Origin: Paenibacillus sp. | Lineage (GTDB): Bacteria > Bacillota > Bacilli > Paenibacillales > NBRC-103111 | Length of the DNA stretch: 7,759 bases | NCBI GenBank assembly: GCA_029239545.1 | Contig: JARBUQ010000203.1 | Location: 1 to 7,759, forward strand | Reading direction: 5' to 3' | Part shown: positions 1-5,285 of the stretch, piece by piece | Numbering within the stretch: the first letter of the stretch is position 1 | Layout of the letters: the number at the start of each line of letters is the position of its first letter | The notes under the pieces: model-generated | Told to the model about the DNA's origin: nothing | What the model saw: the letters and a program-made list of their open reading frames with translations, nothing else | The model's database searches: none | Position numbers and translations under genes: made by a program

Positions 1-773
1 TCTACCTCATCTTTATTATGCCTGCTGTGAATTTCCCTCGCCAATCTAAACTCAGCAATATCATAGGCTCTCCATCCATAGCCACAAATATCGAAATCAT
101 AATGTGTCAGTTTCCCATCGTCTGTAAAAGCAACATTGGTATTTCCATGCAAATCCCCATGACATACTCCCCAATCTAACCCTTCTTTCAGATGGTTCAC
201 GATCTCTTCCTTTAATCTCATTGCAAGTTCATAAAGAAAATCGTATTCCTCTTGACGATGTTCCATATGTAATTTGATTGTGTTAAGCGGGTTCTCGATC
301 AGATGTTCAAAATTAAGATGGTCTCGTATGTGTTCACTACTAAAGTGGTCAGCAGCTTTGTGAATTTGTGCAACAGATTGCCCAAACAAATAACTATCTC
401 CTATAGCATGAATAGGCTTCTCATTTCCATCAGCATAACTAAACATAACCCCATGCTTTACACCCTCAGGGACAAAAAATTCGTTAATAAAAGTTCCGTC
501 TTTTTGAGGGATCGGTATTGAAACATTTACACCTTTCTTATTAAGATAGTTCAATAAATCTAGTTCAAATGCAATCTCTGCATTACTTCGCCTATCCGCA
601 CGATAAACTCGGAAAATATATTTTGCTTGTCCAGTTACTAATACATATGTATCGTTCATTCCCCTAAGGAAGTACTGCATACTAATCGGTTCATCGATTT
701 CATAATGATGTTTAATATGCGATAATAACGCTGTTTTTGACAAGAGTGAGTACGTTACAGGAAAAAGACTCAA
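1..773 (-). CDS. APH/choline kinase-fold phosphotransferase, partial (C-terminus beyond left edge)
   Basis: 257 codons are visible and the gene runs off the left edge. The protein is a cytoplasmic small-molecule kinase of the aminoglycoside phosphotransferase / homoserine kinase type II-like superfamily; the substrate cannot be told. The catalytic loop CHGDLHGNTN lies at residues 204-213, with D207 as the likely base. The Mg-binding DFD motif (HYDFDICGYGWRAYD) is at about 224-238. The N-terminal lobe has the RGMNDTYVL and KYIFRVYR strands at about 38-58, where the Lys would contact ATP. The start is TTG at 773: an in-frame TAA lies just upstream, AAGGA sits 10 bases before it, and the product then begins (M)SLFPVTYSLL, as relatives do. 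The next ATG is about 31 codons inside and would remove the first strands. An Asn normally follows the catalytic Asp by five residues; here that place is Thr, with Asn on both sides. The gene is much more AT-rich than tex. Family certain, function unknown. Confidence 0.9.
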   Translation of the reverse strand, partial: MSLFPVTYSLLSKTALLSHIKHHYEIDEPISMQYFLRGMNDTYVLVTGQAKYIFRVYRADRRSNAEIAFELDLLNYLNKKGVNVSIPIPQKDGTFINEFFVPEGVKHGVMFSYADGNEKPIHAIGDSYLFGQSVAQIHKAADHFSSEHIRDHLNFEHLIENPLNTIKLHMEHRQEEYDFLYELAMRLKEEIVNHLKEGLDWGVCHGDLHGNTNVAFTDDGKLTHYDFDICGYGWRAYDIAEFRLAREIHSRHNKDEV

Positions 774-1026
774 TTCTATCCCATCCTTTTAACTATGTGA
801 TTATTAATTAAATAGCGTACCATATGTAAATGTAATTACTTATTTCCCTGTCAGGATGTGGAACAGCCCGTAACGAGTTTCGTTCAGGCTTCGGTCCTCG
901 GGTCCTCCGTGAAATCGTACAAGCCTTGGTCGTGCAATTCTAACGCTATCCTGCGCTTAAAAATGCCATTGCAACAGATATGGGGTAATACCACACTGTA
1001 CCAAGGATGATTTACCTGCGACAAAT
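774..1026. other. Intergenic stretch with a possible gene remnant
   Basis: About 250 bases lie between the phosphotransferase start and the tRNA terminator. The part nearest the phosphotransferase gene is AT-rich and must hold its promoter, but I see no clear -35/-10 pair. From 840 to 956 the minus strand has an open frame of 38 codons ending in TAA. Its end reads NETRYGLFHILTGK, which looks protein-like. It has no start codon and no ribosome binding site. Inside it, 865-890 can form a hairpin: AGCC, then AACGA, a GTT loop, TCGTT, then GGCT. I cannot assign it; a decayed gene end or an intergenic repeat are both possible. Confidence 0.4.
784..788 (-). promoter_or_regulatory. Ribosome binding site of the phosphotransferase gene
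   Basis: AAGGA on the minus strand, 10 bases before the TTG codon at 773. No ATG, GTG or other TTG lies nearby in frame before the upstream TAA, so this site decides the TTG start. Confidence 0.6.
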
Positions 1027-1053
1027 AAAAAAAACCCTTATGTATCAAGGGTT
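1027..1053 (-). terminator. Rho-independent terminator of the Glu-Lys-Leu tRNA operon
   Basis: On the minus strand AACCCTT, a 7-base loop and AAGGGTT form a 7-bp stem that runs into a long T tract. It starts about 20 bases past the 3' end of tRNA-Leu and ends the operon. Confidence 0.85.
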
Positions 1054-1073
1054 CTCCAAGTTCTTGCTTATGA

Positions 1074-1155
1074 TGCGGTCGGCGGGATTTGAACCCGCAC
1101 ACCCTATGGGCACTACCCCCTCAAGATAGCGTGTCTGCCGTTCCACCACGACCGC
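1074..1155 (-). tRNA. tRNA-Leu (GAG)
   Basis: The gene folds as a cloverleaf with a 7-bp acceptor stem (GCGGTCG/CGACCGC). The anticodon stem CTATC/GGTAG has one G-U pair, and the loop TTGAGGG gives anticodon GAG, which reads CUC/CUU. The T-arm is GCGGG-TTCAAAT-CCCGC, and the variable arm is long, as in class II tRNAs. The 82-base gene does not encode CCA, since the bases after the discriminator A are TC. It is the last gene of the Glu-Lys-Leu operon. Confidence 0.95.
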
Positions 1156-1189
1156 ATGTTACGAGGATTGCACTGCTGTGAAGCGAAAA

Positions 1190-1265
1190 TGGTGAGCCAT
1201 GTAGGACTCGAACCTACGACACCCTGATTAAAAGTCAGGTGCTCTACCAACTGAGCTAATGGCTC
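1190..1265 (-). tRNA. tRNA-Lys (UUU)
   Basis: The sequence closely follows the Bacillus tRNA-Lys. The acceptor stem is GAGCCAT/ATGGCTC, and the anticodon stem CCTGA/TCAGG holds loop CTTTTAA with anticodon TTT. The T-arm is a standard GGTTCGAGTCC arm. Discriminator A and an encoded CCA bring the gene to 76 bases. It is the middle gene of the operon. Confidence 0.97.
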
Positions 1266-1337
1266 CTAGTGTTAGATGCCCCTACAAAGTAATCAGAATC
1301 ATCTTGTATGCTTCACGTCACTTATGAAAGGGCAATA

Positions 1338-1409
1338 TGACCCGTAGGGGATTCGAACCCCTGTAACCTCCGTGAAAGGGAGGTGTCTTAACCGCTTGAC
1401 CAACGGGCC
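1338..1409 (-). tRNA. tRNA-Glu (UUC)
   Basis: The acceptor stem is GGCCCGT/ACGGGTC with a G-U second pair typical of Bacillus tRNA-Glu. The anticodon stem CCTCC/GGAGG has loop CTTTCAC, anticodon TTC. Discriminator A is followed by TA, so CCA is not encoded and the gene is 72 bases. It is the first gene of the operon, about 31 bases downstream of the -10 box. Confidence 0.97.
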
Positions 1410-1440
1410 CTATATTATGCCGTTTTTGGCGACAAGAGTT

Positions 1441-1469
1441 ATTATAGCCGATTATTCATCAGAAGACAA
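1441..1469 (-). promoter_or_regulatory. Sigma-A-type promoter of the Glu-Lys-Leu tRNA operon
   Basis: On the minus strand a -35 TTGTCT (1464-1469) is separated by exactly 17 bases from a perfect -10 TATAAT (1441-1446), just before tRNA-Glu. Confidence 0.85.
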
Positions 1470-1525
1470 GTTATTTCTACACGCGAATACATAACAGCTG
1501 TTTATTCGATTTTGCGAATCCGGTA

Positions 1526-1534
1526 TGTTAAAAT
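1526..1534 (+). promoter_or_regulatory. Possible extended -10 promoter of corA
   Basis: TGTTAAAAT matches an extended -10 (TGn plus TAAAAT) about 68 bases before the corA start. A weak -35-like TTCGAT lies 18 bases upstream of TAAAAT. This is the best candidate in the gap, but it is tentative. Confidence 0.35.
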
Positions 1535-1601
1535 TGTTGAAAATTGAGACATGTTTTCCCCAGCATTAAGCAGGATCCATTGAAAGGAAGGTCGACCCCT
1601 T

Positions 1602-2531
1602 ATGCTGCTGTATAATTCAACCTCCAGTTCGGCCTCAGTAGTAGACAACAGAGTCCCAGAACAGGATGAAGTGGCATGGGTCCACCTGAGCGGCGCCCCA
1701 GAAGCTGAAGTCAGGCATGTGCTAGTTGACCTGTTCGACTGTCATCCCTTGATAGTAGAAGACTGCCTCGTCATGAATCAACGCCCTAAGCTTGATAGGT
1801 ACAAGAACAATATATTTATCGTCTTTTATGCGCTGCTGCCTGATCTGAAGGTCCAGGAAATTGCAATCGTAATAGGACCGAATTACGTGATCTCCATGAC
1901 TCAGGAAGACCTGCCCTACATTCAACAGCTGACTCAGGAATGCGAAGATGTGGAGAACGGGATCGAGCATCCCGGTCAAATTCTGTACCATCTGCTCGAC
2001 CGCTGTGTCGATGAATACTCCGAACGTCTTAATCATGCAGATGATCGAATTGATAAGATGGAAAGGGCCATTTTCAAAAACCCGCATGTCAAGGTTGCGC
2101 AAAATATTTTCAAGCTCAAACGGACACTTCACCTGCTGCGGGCGATTTTTGTAGAAGAGCGAACGGTTCTTGGCTCGATAAGCCACCAAACGTTTCCTTA
2201 TACTCGGCAGGAGTCTGATGTGTACTTCGTAGATATATATGATCATTTATCTCGAGTAATTGATACGGTGGATATTTTTCGCGAATCGCTGAATGGGTTG
2301 CTCGAGCTTCAGATGAATATGAAAACAGACCGAATGAATGAAATCATTAAGACACTAACGATTGTTAGCACTATATTCATGCCCCTTACTTTTATTGTCG
2401 GGATTTACGGGATGAATTTCCACAAGATGCCCGAGCTTGACTGGAGCTATGGCTATTTGTTCGTATGGGGGGTTATGCTTGCTCTTTCACTCGGAATGTG
2501 GGCCTATTTTAAATCCAAAAAGTGGTTGTAA
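1602..2531 (+). CDS. corA: CorA-family magnesium/divalent cation transporter
   Basis: This 309-residue membrane protein has the full CorA layout. A large cytoplasmic N-terminal domain (about 1-250) ends in the long stalk helix. TM1 is at about 251-270 and ends in the signature YGMNF (Y269, G270-M271-N272), the selectivity filter. The short loop HKMPELDWSYGY carries the usual MPEL acidic stretch. TM2 at about 283-302 ends in a basic tail (KSKKW). CorA forms a pentameric channel for Mg2+, and sometimes Co2+ or Ni2+, across the cell membrane; Mg2+ bound between cytoplasmic domains normally closes it. Length is normal. The ATG is preceded by GGAAGG at 10 bases. The gene is divergent from the Glu-Lys-Leu tRNA operon and appears to be transcribed alone. 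I see no M-box riboswitch in the roughly 190-base leader region and no clear terminator after the TAA. The exact metal preference is inferred from the family. Confidence 0.95.
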   Translation: MLLYNSTSSSASVVDNRVPEQDEVAWVHLSGAPEAEVRHVLVDLFDCHPLIVEDCLVMNQRPKLDRYKNNIFIVFYALLPDLKVQEIAIVIGPNYVISMTQEDLPYIQQLTQECEDVENGIEHPGQILYHLLDRCVDEYSERLNHADDRIDKMERAIFKNPHVKVAQNIFKLKRTLHLLRAIFVEERTVLGSISHQTFPYTRQESDVYFVDIYDHLSRVIDTVDIFRESLNGLLELQMNMKTDRMNEIIKTLTIVSTIFMPLTFIVGIYGMNFHKMPELDWSYGYLFVWGVMLALSLGMWAYFKSKKWL

Positions 2532-2636
2532 GCTACAGCTTGCACTACTAGCGCCTTAAGAACCCTCAAAATAAATATCCATATTTAACCTTATTTATGG
2601 TATATTTGAACCATTATAAAACATTGGGGGGATATA

Positions 2637-3566
2637 ATGCACCAACAAATCCGAGTCGATCACCTACAACAACTGAGTCATAGTACCTACTCTCCTACTT
2701 CTACATATCCACATATGATTCCACAATTATCAGTTACCAAGCGAACCATTGCCTCAACCAAGAAAATATTTTACAAAGATTTCGGAGCTTTGACCATCGA
2801 CGATTATGTCACCTTCTCCAGATTGCCTGATCATCCGTTCTGGAGTCCAATTGAGCAAGCAATTGACTTCTCTTTCGCTGACGAGCTTTTCTCAAATCTT
2901 TACACTCCCTACAGCAAGAGACCTTACGCCCCTTCTCTGCTTCTTAAACTCCATCTAGTGAAAACACTTAATCATTTATCTGATATAGAACTAGAAAATA
3001 TTGTAATGTTCGACATGGCCATAAGGCGCTTTGTGGGTGTTCCTATGTCTTATAAAAGGTTCGATCCAACGACGCTAGGCCAGGTGCACGAACCCGGCGC
3101 TTATTTATTCCGAGCTTGCTTCCATTCCATCCTTTCTCAACTTTATCTAAAAAAGCTGTGGGGGAATCATGGAGAACAATGGCTAAGAGAAATGATACAA
3201 CCTTACTCCAATAAAAAACTAAACGACCAACACCGAAAAATATGGCATACCTTGCTCACACTTGTGCAATATATGAAAAAATCACATACACCGATGTTCC
3301 ACCAAGCGATCCGATCGCTTCAATTCGGGGATTGGTTAAAACGATTGCCTGCAGATGCTACGCGGGAAGAAAGAATTACAGCACACAGTCTGCTCATTGC
3401 TCGGGCATATGCTTTCCTTTTCTGGTTAGAGCAGGAGTCCATCCAAACCTTATTCCAACAATGGACCAGCGCTCACCTGCAGAAGGGCTTCCTTGAGCTC
3501 CAAGCAGGCTTGTTCAGCCTGTTGAAGGAGTGTTCCAGGGAAAATGCTAGGGAAGACAATGGGTAG
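2637..3566 (+). CDS. DUF772-type transposase N-terminal domain protein lacking a DDE core
   Basis: The protein has 309 residues. Residues 63-150 (LPDHPFWSPIEQAIDFSF, RPYAPSLLLKLHLVK, LSDIELENIVMFDMAIRRFVG, then FDPTTLGQVH) follow the pattern of the IS1182/IS5 transposase N-terminal domain (DUF772, InsH N-terminal). That domain is a helical, probably DNA-binding module. In those transposases an RNase H-fold DDE domain follows, opening with a D-S/G-T/F motif about 35-45 residues later. Here that place reads QWLREMIQPYSNKK (181-194). The remaining roughly 120 residues are helical, with no recognisable catalytic Asp/Glu pattern. The first 60 residues are an extra Ser/Thr/Tyr-rich, basic segment. 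Start ATG follows GGGGGG at about 6 bases. No stop codon or frameshift interrupts the frame. No convincing terminal inverted repeats or target duplication flank it. It could be a truncated or derived transposase, or a domesticated DNA-binding protein. The domain call is from memory of the family, not from a search. Confidence 0.75.
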   Translation: MHQQIRVDHLQQLSHSTYSPTSTYPHMIPQLSVTKRTIASTKKIFYKDFGALTIDDYVTFSRLPDHPFWSPIEQAIDFSFADELFSNLYTPYSKRPYAPSLLLKLHLVKTLNHLSDIELENIVMFDMAIRRFVGVPMSYKRFDPTTLGQVHEPGAYLFRACFHSILSQLYLKKLWGNHGEQWLREMIQPYSNKKLNDQHRKIWHTLLTLVQYMKKSHTPMFHQAIRSLQFGDWLKRLPADATREERITAHSLLIARAYAFLFWLEQESIQTLFQQWTSAHLQKGFLELQAGLFSLLKECSRENAREDNG

Positions 3567-3645
3567 CTGTTTAGCTGTAGCAGCAATTGAAATATCGAAG
3601 TCCACACATTAATGCTTGAGCATAGGATGAAAAAGATATTTTTGA

Positions 3646-3688
3646 CCATCAAGGACCGTCCGGCTAAGCATCGGATGGCCCTTGATGG
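3646..3688. repeat. Strong imperfect hairpin (9 bp + 7 bp)
   Basis: CCATCAAGG (3646-3654) pairs perfectly with CCTTGATGG (3680-3688). After one A/C mismatch, CCGTCCG (3656-3662) pairs with CGGATGG (3672-3678) with one G-U pair. The loop is 9 bases. No T tract follows on either strand, so it is not a typical rho-independent terminator. It starts 80 bases after the transposase-like gene. Confidence 0.75.
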
Positions 3689-3860
3689 ATGGGTTCAACT
3701 TTGTTGATGCGTGAAAGTTCAACAAGGTCGGCTGCAGCGTATACCTGTGTCGGGAGATTTCTTGAAACTTTCGGCTGTTGGGTTTGAATTCATCGAGCTC
3801 ATTGTCATGAGTGGCGATCTACGGTGCGGTGCGGTAACCGTACGATCGGCCAACTTGGTT

Positions 3861-3901
3861 GGTAAATCTATCTTCGCTAATTGTAAAGCAAACTTTACTA
3901 A
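3861..3901 (+). repeat. Left arm of a diverged 41-bp inverted repeat
   Basis: This arm matches the reverse complement of 4025-4065 at about 33 of 41 positions by eye, with identical cores GCTAATTG and CAAACTT. The arm itself holds a small perfect hairpin GTAAAG-CAAA-CTTTAC (3883-3898). Confidence 0.7.
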
Positions 3902-4024
3902 ATCAGCACGAAATTATCATGATGAACGATTTAGTTAACCTACCTTACCCTAATAACAAAGCTGGCTTAACGAATAGCAAAAGTTCAGTTTACTATTTCT
4001 CAGTTTCTCCTGCTTGAGCTTTTA

Positions 4025-4065
4025 TTAGTTAAGTTTGATTTGCAATTAGCAAGGTTAGGTTTACT
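4025..4065 (-). repeat. Right arm of the diverged 41-bp inverted repeat
   Basis: This is the partner of 3861-3901. Between the arms, 3934-3962 (plus) and about 3965-3994 (minus) resemble the same unit more weakly, giving a nested foldback of about 205 bases. Confidence 0.7.
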
Positions 4066-4113
4066 CCTTGTGTTCATTGTGGTTTTCTTGCGAATGTAAT
4101 TGGCTGAAGGTAA

Positions 4114-4220
4114 GCAGAGGTTCTGGGCAGAATGAGTTCTAAACCCAGTAGGTCAAATGCGCTCCCTATCTGCAACCTCTGCAACTAACCGTTTCTTGCT
4201 CCCTTCTCTGCTAACCGTTT
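4114..4220. repeat. Structured intergenic element with two direct repeat units
   Basis: GCAGAGGTT (4114-4122) and AACCTCTGC (4174-4182) form a perfect 9-bp outer stem. Inside it CTGGG (4123-4127) pairs with CCCAG (4144-4148), with an AGAA/TTCT inner pairing. The unit GCTCCCT-TCTGC followed by CTAACCGTTT occurs twice, at 4161-4194 and 4198-4220. The first copy carries an 11-base insert that forms part of the outer stem. Confidence 0.6.
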
Positions 4221-4403
4221 TATGCTTGAACACATAGCCTCTGGTTCCAATCCACGAACTTTCTGATCAAATCACCAAGTTGGGGAAGCCATATATTTCG
4301 CCCAAAACCAACCCAGAAACTTATACTCTTTAACAAGACCACACAAAAAAGTAAACACCCTTCGGTCTTCCTCCCGGAAACCTAAACTCTCCAAAAAGAC
4401 AAC

Positions 4404-4428
4404 AAAAAAAACCGCAGCAGCTGCGGCT
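4404..4428 (-). terminator. Rho-independent terminator of the Asn-Ser tRNA operon
   Basis: On the minus strand CCGCAG, a 3-base loop and CTGCGG form a GC-rich hairpin, extendable by G-U and A-T pairs. An 8-base T run follows directly. It lies about 10 bases past the 3' end of tRNA-Ser. Confidence 0.88.
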
Positions 4429-4438
4429 TGGATCGGTA

Positions 4439-4524
4439 CGGAGAGAAAGGGATTCGAACCCTTGCGGCTGTTACACCCTAACGCTTTAGCAAAGCGCCCC
4501 CTTCGGCCTCTTGGGTATCTCTCC
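4439..4524 (-). tRNA. tRNA-Ser (GCU)
   Basis: The acceptor stem is GGAGAGA/TCTCTCC with discriminator G, as expected for serine. The anticodon stem GCGCT/AGCGT (one G-U) has loop TTGCTAA, anticodon GCT, reading AGC/AGU. The variable arm is long, as in class II tRNAs, and the T-arm is AAGGG-TTCGAAT-CCCTT. CCA is not encoded and the gene is 86 bases. It follows tRNA-Asn by 5 bases. Confidence 0.95.
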
Positions 4525-4529
4525 ATATG

Positions 4530-4605
4530 TGGCTCCCCGAACAGGACTCGAACCTGTGACAACTCGATTAACAGTCGAGTGCTCTACCAACTGAGCTATC
4601 AGGGA
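4530..4605 (-). tRNA. tRNA-Asn (GUU)
   Basis: The acceptor stem is TCCCTGA/TCGGGGA with one G-U pair and discriminator G. The anticodon stem CTCGA/TCGAG has loop CTGTTAA, anticodon GTT. The T-arm is standard, and CCA is encoded, for 76 bases. It is the first gene of the Asn-Ser operon, just behind its promoter. Confidence 0.97.
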
Positions 4606-4615
4606 AAGTATTTCA

Positions 4616-4644
4616 AATTTATCAGAATATTTCCCAATAGTCAA
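4616..4644 (-). promoter_or_regulatory. Sigma-A-type promoter of the Asn-Ser tRNA operon
   Basis: On the minus strand -35 TTGACT (4639-4644) and -10 TAAATT (4616-4621) are spaced by 17 bases, ending 10 bases before the tRNA-Asn 5' end. It lies between the sprT stop and the tRNA, so the tRNAs do not depend on sprT transcription. Confidence 0.8.
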
Positions 4645-4686
4645 GCTCCCTCTCGCGACAACTCGAGCATAAGCCCTACTACCCCT

Positions 4687-5148
4687 CTACTGCTGCAGAA
4701 CAAGCAGCCTCAGCTTCCCGCCGCACCTTCCGCAAGCATACTTGGTCGGGTCCATCCTACGCTTACGCATATAGTGCATTCCGCATGAGCTGCAGTCGAG
4801 CTTGTATCGAAATGGCGTTGGCGCCTTACGTGGTGCAACGGCTTTACAGAAGCGTGTTCCCCCTACTTGAGCAAGCAGCTGCTTGAATTCAGGATCGCTG
4901 TGTTTATACCCTCTCCTCTGCAGATGCAGGTGATAGTGACACAGCTCATGCTTAATAATTTTCTCCACCTCTTCTGCACCATAGATCTCATACTGCTGCC
5001 AGCTGATGTCGATGTTATGCGACTTGGTGAAATATCTTCCACCTGTGGAACGCAGTCTATGGTTAAAGATCGCTTTATGACGGAAGGGCCATCCAAACGA
5101 CTCCAACGATATTCGTTCGATCCATTGCTGCAATTGCCGGTCGTCCAG
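4687..5148 (-). CDS. sprT: SprT-family zinc metalloprotease-like protein (YdcK type)
   Basis: The protein has 153 residues from the proposed start. It carries HELCHYHLH (67-75), an HExxH zinc-protease motif with H67, E68 and H71. A C-terminal zinc ribbon follows, CSSCG (119-123) and CGRCG (139-143). The N-terminal ERISLESFGWPFRHKAIFNHRLRSTGGRY pattern is typical of Bacillales SprT. The SprT domain is shared with Spartan, a DNA-protein crosslink protease, but the bacterial role is poorly known. A perfect AGGAGG lies 7 bases before a CTG at 5148. That start gives (M)DDRQLQQWIERIS, the length relatives have. The first standard start, TTG at 5133, is 22 bases from the ribosome binding site. The gene reads toward the Asn-Ser tRNA operon and lies near cmpA and tex, as ydcK does in B. 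subtilis. Family certain; start codon likely but unproven. Confidence 0.93.
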   Translation of the reverse strand: MDDRQLQQWIERISLESFGWPFRHKAIFNHRLRSTGGRYFTKSHNIDISWQQYEIYGAEEVEKIIKHELCHYHLHLQRRGYKHSDPEFKQLLAQVGGTRFCKAVAPRKAPTPFRYKLDCSSCGMHYMRKRRMDPTKYACGRCGGKLRLLVLQQ

Positions 5149-5154
5149 TGGTAA

Positions 5155-5161
5155 CCCTCCT
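5155..5161 (-). promoter_or_regulatory. Ribosome binding site deciding the sprT start
   Basis: AGGAGGG on the minus strand. Seven bases (GTTACCA) separate it from CTG at 5148, and 22 from the TTG at 5133. The spacing supports CTG initiation. Confidence 0.7.
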
Positions 5162-5186
5162 CAAATAATAGTCGGCTTCACTTGAA

Positions 5187-5216
5187 TTTGTACCTTATTG
5201 TAGGCTACACTGTCAA
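5187..5216 (-). promoter_or_regulatory. Promoter of sprT with an internal palindrome
   Basis: A perfect -35 TTGACA (5211-5216) lies 18 bases from TACAAA (5187-5192) on the minus strand. The spacer contains an 11-base palindrome TGTAG-G-CTACA (5199-5209 on the plus strand), which could be an operator. Confidence 0.55.
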
Positions 5217-5238
5217 GTAGAAAACGTTATCGTACGAA

Positions 5239-5253
5239 GCGTCAGGCTGACGC
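5239..5253. promoter_or_regulatory. Palindrome upstream of the 116-residue gene
   Basis: GCGTCA-GGC-TGACGC is a perfect 6-bp inverted repeat about 32 bases before the ATG. It may be an operator or an mRNA leader hairpin just upstream of the ribosome binding site. Confidence 0.35.
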
Positions 5254-5285
5254 GGCTAATCAGGAGAGGAGCGTTCATACCTACT

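Larger units (their letters stand above)
3567..4403. other. Long intergenic region, no convincing gene, repeat-rich
   Basis: About 840 bases lie between the transposase-like gene and the Asn-Ser tRNA terminator. I find no open frame with both a ribosome binding site and protein-like sequence. It holds a strong hairpin (3646-3688), a small TTGTTGA/TCAACAA hairpin (about 3702-3726), an imperfect inverted-repeat pair (3861-3901 and 4025-4065) and a structured direct-repeat block (4114-4220). From about 4230 to 4403 I see nothing of note beyond A-rich runs. Decayed mobile-element or intergenic repeat sequence is the likeliest reading. Confidence 0.6.

Noticed and set aside
884..1102. Minus-strand frame of 72 codons across the tRNA-Leu end and terminator
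   Set aside because: It starts inside the tRNA gene and reads through its terminator; no ribosome binding site.
1410..1601. M-box (ykoK) magnesium riboswitch before corA
   Set aside because: The roughly 190 bases also hold the divergent tRNA promoter. I see none of the multi-helix layout nor a terminator/antiterminator before the ATG.
1722..2246. 174-codon frame antisense to corA
   Set aside because: It is a shadow of corA codon bias. CorA is complete and has the GMN motif; the antisense protein matches nothing I know.
2532..3581. GCTACAGCT (2532-2540) and AGCTGTAGC (3573-3581) as possible terminal inverted repeats of the transposase-like gene
   Set aside because: Only 9 bases match, flanks differ, no target duplication is visible, and a match this short is not unlikely by chance in two 100-base flanks.
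3609..3818. Open minus-strand frame of 69 codons ending in FHPMLKH then TAA
   Set aside because: It has no start codon except internal TTG/CTG and late ATG codons, no ribosome binding site, and it overlaps the strong hairpin. It may be a repeat-derived open frame.
3711..3938. Plus-strand open frame of 75 codons starting at GTG
   Set aside because: It lacks a ribosome binding site, has no recognisable domain, and its 3' part runs through the inverted-repeat arm.
4114..4220. T-box leader
   Set aside because: No T-box consensus bulge, no specifier loop and no downstream aminoacyl-tRNA synthetase or amino acid gene.
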